A DNA stretch of 64,000 nt, taken from Anarhynchus alexandrinus. Lineage: Eukaryota; Chordata; Aves; Charadriiformes; Charadriidae. The stretch is taken from NCBI GenBank assembly GCA_008711295.1, contig VUYV01000047.1, forward strand, positions 817,329 to 881,328, in the 5' to 3' direction. Positions within the stretch are counted from its first letter, which is position 1, and each line of letters opens with the position of its first letter. The notes beneath the pieces are model-generated. The model did no database searches, had not been told where the DNA came from, and saw nothing but the letters and a program-made list of their open reading frames with translations. A program made the position numbers and the translations under genes. This document shows, piece after piece, positions 44,001 to 56,000 of this stretch.

Positions 44001-47000
44001 TCTCTCTTCCCCCCTGCGCCTAGCAGGAGTGGGGAAGTGAGCTCTGAAAATTCCATATACACATCTCAGGTAGCTGAACCCTTCCAAGGACAGCTGGCCA
44101 CTCTTCTGTGTGCTAAGCTACACAGTTTTAATAAAGACTTTCTATTATCCAAACAGCCCCTGGGCCAAACACCACCAAGAAAAAAGCTGTGGCAAGGTCC
44201 TCGCAGATGATCCTCCCGGCACATTCATTGTTTTTATGCTATTCCTGCAGGCAACGCAGGAAAGATAATGACTGGCTGAGTGTCCTTGTTTTGGGAACCA
44301 CCATGGGTCAACAGCTGTAATAAGAACCGGCACACATGTAGAAAGAAAAGCTGTACCTCAAGATCAGCTTGTATTAAAAAAACTATGTACTGAAAACAGC
44401 TGACTCTAGAACTGATTTCCATTTACAGGATAAAAGTCACCTTTAGGAAATGTAATGTATTTACCTAAGTCGCTGTATCTAGCTGTGAGCAATCCAGGGC
44501 TGCTGATGCTGCTGGTCATACCAACGGGGGAAGAATCAGTCTGAGGCCCACAAACAGGGATACTTTGCCTCCTGTGAGCTGGTGGGGCTCTGTTCTGCGA
44601 GTCTGGGAAATGTTTTATTGTCTGACATTTCTCATCATCTGGGAGGTTTTCCTCAGGATAACTGTTTATTCTCGGCTGGAACAAAGCAAAGAGATGAAGG
44701 TTACCTGGGAAATGGCACCTGGGAAATGGCAACTTCAGACAAGTTTAATTCAAGTCAGACTGCTTCTACGTAAAAAAAAAAATAAATCAGCCTTTGAAAA
44801 GACATTTGACAGAAGAACAATCTAAGAGGTATTCCCTCTCTGATGGAAAACCACAGCAGCAGGCAGAATGCTGAACAAGAGGACATCCCATGCAGCATGC
44901 TCTCTTTAGAGGGAAAATACCTACAAGTCACTTTGTCTAGGGCAGCGTACAAGGCCAGGAGACCCCAGAGGTTGAGACCATACAGACTGCAAGTCAGCAT
45001 AAAATATGAAGCTGCGTGAAGTCTGCTAGCAAATGGTATTTAACAGAATTTATAACCTGCTGAGAGCATCAGACAGAAGCGCTGCAGAGGCTGCGCAAGA
45101 GGGGTTTGCCACTTAAAACTCTTAAAAACCACCATCTCTTACCTTCGGAGGCAGCGGAGGTGGCCCTGCTCGCTTTAGTGTTGATCTGCAATGAAAAAGT
45201 GCAGTAGTCATCTTAGTCAAACCAACAACATAAACAGAATTACTTGAGAACACAGACTGTAAATAAGGCGAGCTAGATGCATAGAAAAGACGGATCATAG
45301 CTTTGCATGAACAGGGTTAAACTAGAAGTCCAAGAATGGGGGAAAAAGCACGTTAATCTTGTTAGAAGTGTTGCTTTTTGATAAACTCACATTCTTTCAT
45401 AAATGCCAATGTTATAGAGCATTCTGTGGTGAAGGGTATTTGAAATTAGCAAATAAATACATGTTCAGGGACCAGTTGTCTGAAGGCGTCCCTTCCACTG
45501 CTTGAATTTTACTTTTGTGCTTGTTTTTTCTAGAAAATTCTTCCCGACAGTGAAAATGCTGCATTTCTGGATCAGCCAGTAGATCGTGTCACAGAGCAAT
45601 GTCCTCCCATCATTTTTCACAGGCACCCCACCTGCAGCTGAACTTCAGGCCAACCAACAAAGAGGTTCACCACCCTTCGGTGCAGTTTGCAGCTTTTGCT
45701 CTGGATCAGACAAACGTTGGGGCACCAGAGGACCCCCACATACCCCACCAGAGCTCTGCAGGAATATCTGCACTGGGCCTGGCTCATGATTGATGGATTA
45801 ATCAACACAGTATCTGCTTTAAAGTATTAGGCACTTCCATATGCACTCTGAGATAACCTCAGGAAGGAGAGCAAGGGAAGAAAGCATTGCTTTGCAGACA
45901 TTCTCCTGACGATCACATACACAGTCAAGCGTGCGTTAGACCTTTGAGTGCAACCAGCCCTCACTTATTTATAAGCTGCCTGCAGCATTTTAAGGAAAGA
46001 GGTTTTGCCAGAACGCTGCTTGCTTTAGCGAGAGCCGCATGGAGTAAACACAACTGCACATGAAGGAGATCCACTCACTCTTCAACATCTTCACTCCCAT
46101 CGCCAAATTTTGTAAGCAGTCCCCTAGGTAAAACGTTTATAAAATTAAGAGCTCTGCTCTAAGGTCGACACGTGCAACTAAACCAATTGGTGACGTCATT
46201 TAGTTTCACAACAAGTATCTCCCAACCCTTTTCAAAACAAAGTACTTCTCTCTTATTCACTGCATTAAGCCCTTTTTCATTTAGTATGGTCCTTTCTTTC
46301 CCCTCACCCCAATCATTGAAGCTCGCTTCCATACCATATACCATCAACCCATCTTTCATTTTCCTACCCAGTATTTTAAATATTGTTGAAATGCCTAATA
46401 ACAGTACAATATAAAGAGGAGAGGAAAAAAAAAAGATGAGAACAGAGGAAGTTACTGGGAGACAAACGGAGAAAAGCTTTTACAAAGGGAAGTTTCCTCC
46501 TTTAGTGTTATATGCTAAAGATACAGACTGTTTCCCATCACAGTGGGAATTTTTGTTTCAAAGCTACCCCAGGGTCAAAAAAGAAATTGTGACTAGAAGA
46601 TCAAAGCCGTGCTGAAAATATCATCCTGAAACAAACAAAAACTGATAAAATTTTGCAAAATGGCAACTTTCAAACTGTATTAAATAAATAAATAAATCAA
46701 ACTGCATTAAATGTAAAAAAAATGAAACCACAAATCTAAAGCCATTAAAACGCATTCCTTAGGATGCTGTTGGGATACTGGGAAGTCTAGGCTCCTGCAA
46801 TTAGCAGCAGTGAGGTGGAAGAGGCAGCTCAGAAGGCGGCTGTCTCAGCGTTCAACCAGGGATCGGCTTCTTCAGGCTGCAGCAGCCCGGTGCAGTCCAA
46901 GCCTCCGCCTGCAGAGCAGACACCCCCGTACCCCCCCAACTCACACATCCTTCCCCGATCCACAACACCCCGTGTCACCCACTGAGGAATGGCCACAGGG

Positions 47001-50000
47001 GTAACGAACAGGAAAACAAAAGTATATTATACAAGAACTAATCCAGCCAAATTTGGATTACTATAAAATTTCCCTGCAAGTTACTTCTGAAGGAAAAGTG
47101 GCAGGCAGTTGCCAATAGGAACTACTCAAAAATTTAAAAAAGAGAAAAAGTCCAACCATCAACCAAAAAATCACCTCCATAATACAGAAAATGTGTAAAA
47201 AAAAAAAAGTAATTTTAAAATGCTACAATAAGCATGAGAAAAAATAAGAAATAAGTTCAGTCATCAGGTACGCATTCTGGTATTCCCCTTTCCAGCCAAG
47301 CAATTCCCGAGTTGAAGACATCAATCACCATTCACTCTAATAAAAGCCAAAGGGCACGAAAGGCAAGGACCCCCCAGCACACATCCTCTCTGTACGTCCC
47401 TGGTATTACTCAGAATTCCTGGGACAGAGGAGCTATGCGTTTCCTGTTTATCTTTTCAAACTGGAAGTGGTTTCCAAGTAAGCGGCACAGATTCACCATC
47501 CAGAAACTTTATGCCTGTCCTCCTTTCAGTACTGAATCTGTATCTATTTACCGATTTATAGCCCTAGCAACGTTTGCTACAGCCACATTCATTCTGCTTT
47601 TAATACAGCCTGGTATAGGCAACCTTAATAACACTACAGAGACAGAATCAAACCAGTAAGTCACTTTGCCGGGAGGCGCTTCCCTCCCTCCCTGCTCCTC
47701 GACCCCGCAGATTCCAGCTGTCTGCAGAAAAGCCAGCACTCACGAGAAAGGCTTTCAATCTGCAGCTCATCAGGGTCACACAAACAAAGCGAGAGAGGAA
47801 GGAAAGCAGTCGCTGTCACTACTGGGCAGGGAGAGGCAAGGCCTAAAAAGCCACCCCAAACTTTTACTACAACGAGAGTGATAACAGAAAACTGGGTTGA
47901 ACTTAAAAAGACCCAAACACTGGCAATCTCCGTGACACGGCCAGCTTTCCAGGGGGCTGTAATGTCAGCTGACAGCTTATGCAAGACTTTATCTGCAAAA
48001 AAGCCAAGGAAATTAATTGTCTGCTACTCAGTTCCAAGTAAAGATGGGCAACAGGCTCTTTCAGCTGAGCAATTATTTCGACCGAAATACCATCTTTCCC
48101 TACATATGTGCATCAGTCAGTATTACTAAATTTCCATATTCTTCACTGCAAATTGAAAGATTGCCTTTAAAGGCAGAATCTAGTAGTTTGCAGCAAAAGG
48201 AAGCCACATACCTATTACATTCAGTCTTAACTTGGACAGAGTTGTGCTCCCTTACTTCAGGCCTGCTTTATCTCAGGGGAAATCAGTTCTAGCCTATCTT
48301 TACCTAGAACATTTCACCCCAGAACACGACATGACTGTATTATAGATTACACTGATCAGACACCCACAGCAGAAGCAGTCGTGCCGTCGTACTAAAAACT
48401 AAATCTTCAGAACTAGTTTCTCCTTCCCTTTCTTGCAAGGACCCGACTTCAGGACTGCGAACACGCTCTGCCACAGGATGTCACAACCACAGCCGCGGCT
48501 CAGAAGAGAAGTGCAAGGCCGGTGCAGGATCCTGAACGCAGCCCTTGCAAGGTTACAGGCTTTGCTTCAGAAAATTGACTTTGGCTGCGTTATTTCAGCG
48601 TGCTGGCCATACACTTACACTTCCCTTTCCATCTACAACTGGGGAGCTACAACGAATCTAAAACAAACTACTGTTCATGGTTAAAAGAGATTAAAACCCA
48701 TTCCTCAAGAGAATGACCAACCACCTGCAGAAGGAGGACTGCATACTAGGTAAAATCTCCTTTAACTTTATGAATATTAATGTGGATTAGGGCTTATGTT
48801 TTGATTTTCCACCATAGTTCAATTTATCTTTCAGTGTATTTTCATACTAAGTCACAGAGATAAAAGAAATTTTTAAACTCTGTACTTACTTGCTGCTTCC
48901 ACCATCAACAAAAGGATTCCAATGCGAAGCAAAGTCAGTGCCAGCTGCCACAACCTGAAGATGCAGAAATTTTCAGTTTTTTCCTGCTCTCAAACTGAAG
49001 TACCTTATCTACAACACAGGAAGAGGCCTGGGAGATTCCCAAGCCCTGCAGAATGACCCATAAGCAATAAAATAAAAGTCCAAAGCGAAATAATGTTTTA
49101 CAATCTAATTATAAAGCAACTATTGAAAAACTATCTTCTTTTTCGACTCAGACTTAAAAGCAGCACCTGGAAATGGTATAATGCCAATATCAAGTGGCAA
49201 TAAGTAATATAAAAGCAAAAATTTATGGTGAAAACTAGTTATTTTCCACTCAGGGAACTTCCAAGACGTTCTGCCAGCAAGAGAACATACCGCAGCCGCC
49301 TCCAAACTCATCTGAGATGCCATCAGCAGAGGCTGGGAGCGTTCCTGTCACTAGACACGGCACTGAGGGGACCTCACTGGTAACAACACGTACAGATCTA
49401 ATCAGTCACATTCAAAAAAAGATGAACCCGTACCTACCTGGTGAGCTGGAGTACAGCTGTAAAACACAGGAATGGGGGTTTTCTGCAGTGCTGAGCACTA
49501 ATGTCTCCAAATCCAAATTAATGGCAGCTGTTGCTATTCACAACACTTATTAAAAAATGGAGCCCTTGTGTACACAGGCACATACTAATCCCAAAGAACG
49601 TTAATTAGCTGATCTGCAGTAAACTGCTGAGGGCTGGAACAAACAGCAGCGGCTCACAGGGGGCAAAACTGGCTGCGTGCGAGCTGGCGGCCTTCCAAGG
49701 AACAAGCAGCAAACAAACCCCGATGATGGGAAGATCAGGGACTCAAATGCAGAACGGCGTCTTCACATTATCAAATTAATTGGCACATGTTGTTTTTTTT
49801 CATCTGAGCACGACTCTCTGCACAAAGCATGGGGGGCAATTCATTTTCTTAAAAATGTGGCAATTGTCTGGGGGACCAAGAGCGGTCTTCTCATCACTTT
49901 GTATTTCAGAGACATATTGCTTAGAGTTGAACCACAAACCAATGAAGACGCTATGATTTTAATAAATGAAGGAAAAAACAAACTTGTTCTTACCATTTCA

Positions 50001-53000
50001 TCTCGGGCTTCTGTTTCTTTCCTTAGAGGGGGCTCAAACTGCAGCTTATCAACTACAAAACATTACATTTTCAAATTTAATACACACAACATTATACCAG
50101 TGGCCTTTCAATGCTTACTACAGTGAAACACATGTTGTGACAGATCTAAATATTATGTAGGCAACATTTAATTTAGCTACAGAATATGACTGACACTTAA
50201 ATATCAGTGTTATTGTCTAAATGCTTGAATTTGCAAATGTGAAACCCGCAAGAAAGAAATAGACCAAAAGTAGATACCAAGTCATCATATGAAAGTACAC
50301 TAAAATGTAACTACCTAACCACACGTTACTTTTAATGCATGTGAAAGAGAAGGCAGAGGCTTTTTAACAGCAAGCTTCCTAAAAGTGTGATGTATGTGAT
50401 GCAGAGGAGTGGAGAGCATTCACACTACAAAAGCCGTTTGTCCAAATCTGGAGAAAGGCCATTTCTACGCTCAAAATTTGAGCTTAGATCCAACTGAGTA
50501 GTGTATTAATATTATTTTGAAAAGAAAAGGTTGTATTAAAAGAACATGCATTCTGTTAACATGCAGCCTTATCAGGACAGCTATTGCAATCACAAGTGCT
50601 CCATCAGGGTCAAGAAAAGGTTTCACTTACAAACCTGAAACAATGTGCAGACCAACACAAAATGCGAACCTTTTTTTCTTCTCATCACAGCATGACACCG
50701 AATGTACTCATGTGAAAAGACGGCCTCTTAATTACCAACTCACTCTTATTTTTTTTTACATTTGCACGTTATTAGTGTTTTTGCTGTTTTAAGTAAGGCT
50801 GCATGGTCTGACAGAAATCACAGAGCTGAAAGGCTACGCTGGTCACGCAAGGTTTCCACACAAACATTACGATGCAGCAATGAGATGGAATGAAACAGCA
50901 GAAAAATATGAAAGTTTTAATTTTGGTTTTGGAAAAATATTATTGAAGATTCATGTGTATGTGCTGGTTCTTCTGTTTCTCAAACGTGCCAACAGCAGAA
51001 GAGACTTTCCAGAGTACACAACAGAAAAATGACACCGACATCCTCCATCGGTAGAAGCAAAGCAACACCACAAAATGGGCAAAGCACATCGGGAACTTAC
51101 AGTTTATCTCCGATGCCGTTCTTTCTGCCCTAATGTTCCTGTTCGTAGAACGAATCGTATGGCGGATAACGGAGTGAGGCTGCAAGGGTTATAAACGGAA
51201 AAGCTGAGAAGGGTCCCGTGGCTTTCTGTTGGATATCAATCAACAATCAAACCCGCAAGGACAAAGAATAGCTGTTGCAGTCACACACTGTAACGCGCAC
51301 CGCCTCTGTCCTAGCCTTGCGCAGCCCATGCAGAGGATCCTTCTATATACCCACAGCCTAAGGGTGACAAGCGCTGTGGCAATATTTCCTGGCTTCTCCT
51401 GCATGGTAACTCTAAAAATGGAGCTCTAAAAACGCTGGGGCAGTGCCCCTGTCAAGCTGCAGTCTTACATTCCCAAAGCAAAGCAGGGTATTTAAACAGT
51501 ACTTTACCTAAATAAAAGATGCTCTCACCTCAAAATCATCATCATCAACTTCATAGTGTGTATGGTTGTCAGGATTATTAACTTTGTCCAACAGCTCAAC
51601 TGCTAAAGATCTTGAAAGACCAGGCTGCCCTACAAAACTATGCTAGAACCACACAAAAGAACAAGTTATTACACGCAACTGATATGCAACTTTCATTAAC
51701 ATACATCCAATACAGAATGTTACCGAATTTTGCCTGCTTTCTAGAGGCTTGAGTATTTCTTTAATGACTCCTTAATGCTAGGCTTTCTAACCCCTCCGTC
51801 AGCATGGAAATGCCACTCTTTTGGCCAGTTGTAAATTGGAAATTAAACTGAGTCAAACAAACAGTTACACCTTAACTTCATTTTTTAGCATGAGTAGTTC
51901 AGTCCAGTTTAGGAAGGCAAAGGCAGAAATAGACACATGAACAACTGCTAAATGCATCCATTTTCTATTTGGGTGACAGGAAGGGTCCATGTCTGTGCAG
52001 CTACACCTGAGAGCGGCTGAGACACCCACTTCCAGGAGGGACAAGGCTGAAGACAGAGCATGAGGCCAATTTCTGTAATTTTTCCTACCAAGAAATTGTA
52101 TAAAAATCTTAATACTTCAACAAAGTCTTGCTACTTTCTACAGTTGACCAATGTCTCTTTCCTTCAGATTTCACCACCCATGTTGTAAGATCAGAGAAAG
52201 AAAATTTTTCCAGTTTGGTTCCCTATTGATGTGTTGCTCACTTTGAAGCAAGAGATCTCTTATTGATGTCATTAAATGTTCCAAGTCACTTACAGAAAGA
52301 AGTCTGTCTGCTGTCGGTCTCTTCTTTGGATTTTTTGTAAGTGCTATTTTGACAAAATTATGGAATGTTGATGACCTTGAAGAAAAACGAGGGCTTGTGT
52401 TTAATTTTTTAAGAAGATTTTTTTGATTTTAACACAGTTACTAAACAGATTACAAAAGGGTGTGCTAAATTAGAATGTTGTCCAAGTATCTCATCTCAGG
52501 CTTGAATAATTACATAACCAAGTTAACAAGACAGGGAAAAACCTGTTTGATTCATAGAACTTGTATGGAAAACGTTTTGGTATGGAAAATAACCTGAACA
52601 CATAAGGAGCTATTTCAACTTCTTCCAGTTTCAATTCTTATAGAATTAGGTATTAGAAGTAAAAATTGTGAATTATGTACCCAGCAAACCCACAACATCT
52701 AGGCAAAGGTACCAATTTCACTGCTTTTGGCTACAGGTAGGAAAATAAAATACAAAGTTCTAGACACGGGCTCAACTTACTCTTTAAAATGCTTCATTGT
52801 TATTTTCAGAACAACTTAGGTGATTGTGTTATATAACCTCTTTCTAGATCCGAATTATGACTTGATGTTGCGAACCTACAATTTTTCAAGCTTTTTTCTT
52901 GCAATTGCATTTGTGTTAGTCTGCCTCTCTGGGGGCAGCATTAGCCCCAGCCTGCTTGCTTTCAAATCACGTTACAAAACACATTTCCTCTTCCAGTCAC

Positions 53001-56000
53001 AGCGTCTGAGAAGGCAGCACTGGAGAAGTGAAGTGCATTGGCTGGGGTCGTGCTGAGCAGTTTCAATACAGGAAACATGCACTTAGAAGCGTTTTCTCTC
53101 TTCCTCTAGCACACATCTGCCTATCCAAACGCCTCAAGGTAAAAAGATTTTAACAGCAGCATCATGAGCGAAAAGTCCTGCATCTCAGAGTTGGTTTGAG
53201 TCTCATAAATAAAACGTGAATAAGTGTGGTACAAAATGCTGCAGGCTCTAGGAAGGTATCACGGGGTAAAGAAATCAGGAAAGGATTAAACAATTACCTG
53301 TCCCACTGACAGGGGCAAATGCCCTATAATAGGAATTAAGGGGAAAGGATAAAAGTATTTTTTTCTTCCTAGAACACACAAAGAGGACCGAAGAAGGGAG
53401 ATTTCATTTCCCTCTGGATCGCTGGCAGGGATCAATTTACATAGGTACGGCTGTCCTGTCCCATACCGCTGGTTTTCTGCCATGTCAGAAAACGTCTGCT
53501 GCTGGACCTTAACCCTCCCGTTTGCTTTCTGACACCTATAAAGAACAACTAGTCACGGAATCGCGGTTTCTCAGTGAAACTTCCTGCAAGTGAAGTTTCA
53601 GATTACTGAGTTTAAAACTAGCACACACTATTTTTCACTGCCTGCCTTCTTCAATAATGAAAATTATTTTTTTCCACATTATCTACAAAATATTGAACAA
53701 AGGAAAGAGTTTAACCTACCATTTTGCTTTTTCCTTTAGCTTTGGCGGTTGAAAATTACTTTTTGACATTAAAAACAAAGCCCTAAAGGTAAAGGAAGAA
53801 TAATGTTATTATGTGGTAAAAAAATAATCGATTTCATTCCAATATCTAAACACTTTACGTTAACAATTTATGGTAAGAATCATACTGGTGAAACTGGATT
53901 ATAGTCTATACTGTGTTAGAGGACAGACACAGTAAAGCTGTTGATTTTCTTATCTTTAAATAAAATCTTTTTAATGCCATGCATAATCCTGTTAAGTGTA
54001 AGACTACAGCTTCTCCAGTGATTTACTACACCTGTTCTTAATCACATTGCTGTTGACACTACAAAGTTTTTCTTTAAAAAATTAAAAATGTCAATGATAA
54101 TTTCAATTCTAAATTTCAGTCTGTAGCTTCAGACCGATGTCTTAAAAACAGATGCAGGTAGGTGTTTGATGAAGGAATCCCAGTGTGAGCTTCTAGGTCT
54201 GAGCTACGGAGAAGTTTAAACTTTATCTACTGGGACTGAAGATAAGCAAGCTCCCCAGCCAGCAGACCTCATCGGGTGAAGATCAAACATGGGTGGCTGA
54301 AGCTCTGCAAGTTCAATCGCTGTTATTCCAACCGCCCAGATATCGCAGAGCTGGTTATATCCACCATTCTTTTCCACCGCCGCAACTTCTGGGGCCATCC
54401 TTTAAAAGCAAAGGCACCGTTCAATGAGAGCACCAGTCACTTCTGAACCAGTGCCTGTGCACGGGAGGCACAAAGCACTTCGCATAACCCTAGAGCAGAA
54501 CCCCCCCAAAGAACGTAAGTCAGGGAACAGCCTGATGTCCCCCTCCTGAAACCAGGACACCCGCCTCTAGGAGAGTGGAGAAGCACACAGAGGGGACGCT
54601 TTTTGCCCCAGGTCACGGGCTGGACCAGCAGCACTAGGAATAGAACCAGTCTCATGATTCCTGGTGAAACGCTTTAATGACCAGATAATCTTCCTGTCCT
54701 CAGTCCTCCTCCTCCAACAGGATAAAGAGGGCAGTGAACAATTAAAAGCCATTGTCTGGATTAAGCTCTATGTACGGTTCAGTCTATACCAAGAATACCG
54801 CCGCCCCAGGCATCTCAGCTGCATCACAGGAACCAGAAACCAACAGCAGTTAAATTTGCATCTATAATCCAGCTTAAGATTTACAATGATACATTTGCAT
54901 ATTAAATGCTGTCTTGTACAGACATTAATCAGTAGGGATTATTAAAAGAGAGTTTAAAATCTGTTTTTCTTCACAATTCTTTCTGCACAGAAATCAAAAA
55001 GACATTGTTTAGTTTATTCACTAAAAGCGTAAGAAGCTACTGAGAAACTCAAGGACCATTCGGTATCCAGAAAAACGAGAGAATGTTCTGCATTAATAAA
55101 TTTGGGAGAAATAGCAATCCTGCCTCAAACATCAGGCAGTTTGTGTCACAGCAACAGATGAGCTACAATCAGTGCTTCCCAGGCTTTTACCCTTCGGGTC
55201 TTTTACTTGGAAGAAAGGGAATTTATGCAATTGCTATATATTTAAAAATATGTGTGTATACTTCAGTGTGTGTATTTTAGAATTCTTGGCATAAATACAG
55301 ACTCAGCTTTGCATACAATCATAGCAATCAAAGTAGTTTATTACCAGTAAGGGGTACCAATAAATGATTTCCTCTTCGCAATGGTGGCTGTTATTTTTGC
55401 TGCTACACCGAAGTCAGCTGGAAAATGAAATTATCATAGACTTAGACATCTCATTTTAAGACCTGAAATCTGCTCTTGGAAGTATCAGATTATGAAAGAA
55501 CAATCGCATTTCTCATCCAAATTAAAAATTAATTCAGCTTCAACAGTTAAAGATTAATAATGTGATCAGCTAATGTCTTCACTGACATGACTTCAAATTG
55601 AAAAGATGAGTTCCTACATACAGCTCACTCATGATCCTGTTCATCTCCCAGCTGTTTTTCCATCTCACAATACAGCAACCAGGCAACCTCACAAAATTTA
55701 ATGGATATTCAATTTAATATTCAAGAGGAAAAACAGCATCATGCTTTGGAAACAGTACTGTGTTACTTATGGAGGAACTGCGGGGGGCCATCTGTTCTCA
55801 TTTCTGGAGACTCCGTCTAGAGGACAATAATCTCTTGGTCTCAGAGCTGCAGATAATCAGGTGGTCTTGAAAGCCAAAAATCATTTAAGTCCTTTTTATT
55901 TTTATTGCATTGGTAGTATGATAGCTGGAGGACAATTGTGGGCAAATCTAACTAGCTTAGCAGGCAAAAGGAATGTATCAGTGCATAACCCAAGTTTAAT

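Larger units (their letters stand above)
42880..48889 (-). other. MAP4K5 introns between w19 and w13
   Basis: Short introns plus a 3.7 kb intron (45186-48889) of unique AT-rich sequence with short A/T microsatellites. No repeats of known family were seen. Confidence 0.55.
48955..55344 (-). other. MAP4K5 introns between w13 and w6
   Basis: Seven introns of 350-1350 bp, all unique sequence without CR1. I saw nothing beyond the exons listed. Confidence 0.55.

Noticed and set aside
51627..51642. Alternative acceptors for MAP4K5 exon w10 (CATAG and TTGTAG just inside)
   Set aside because: Using them would break the codon phase or drop conserved HSFVGQ, so the outer TTCTAG acceptor was kept.
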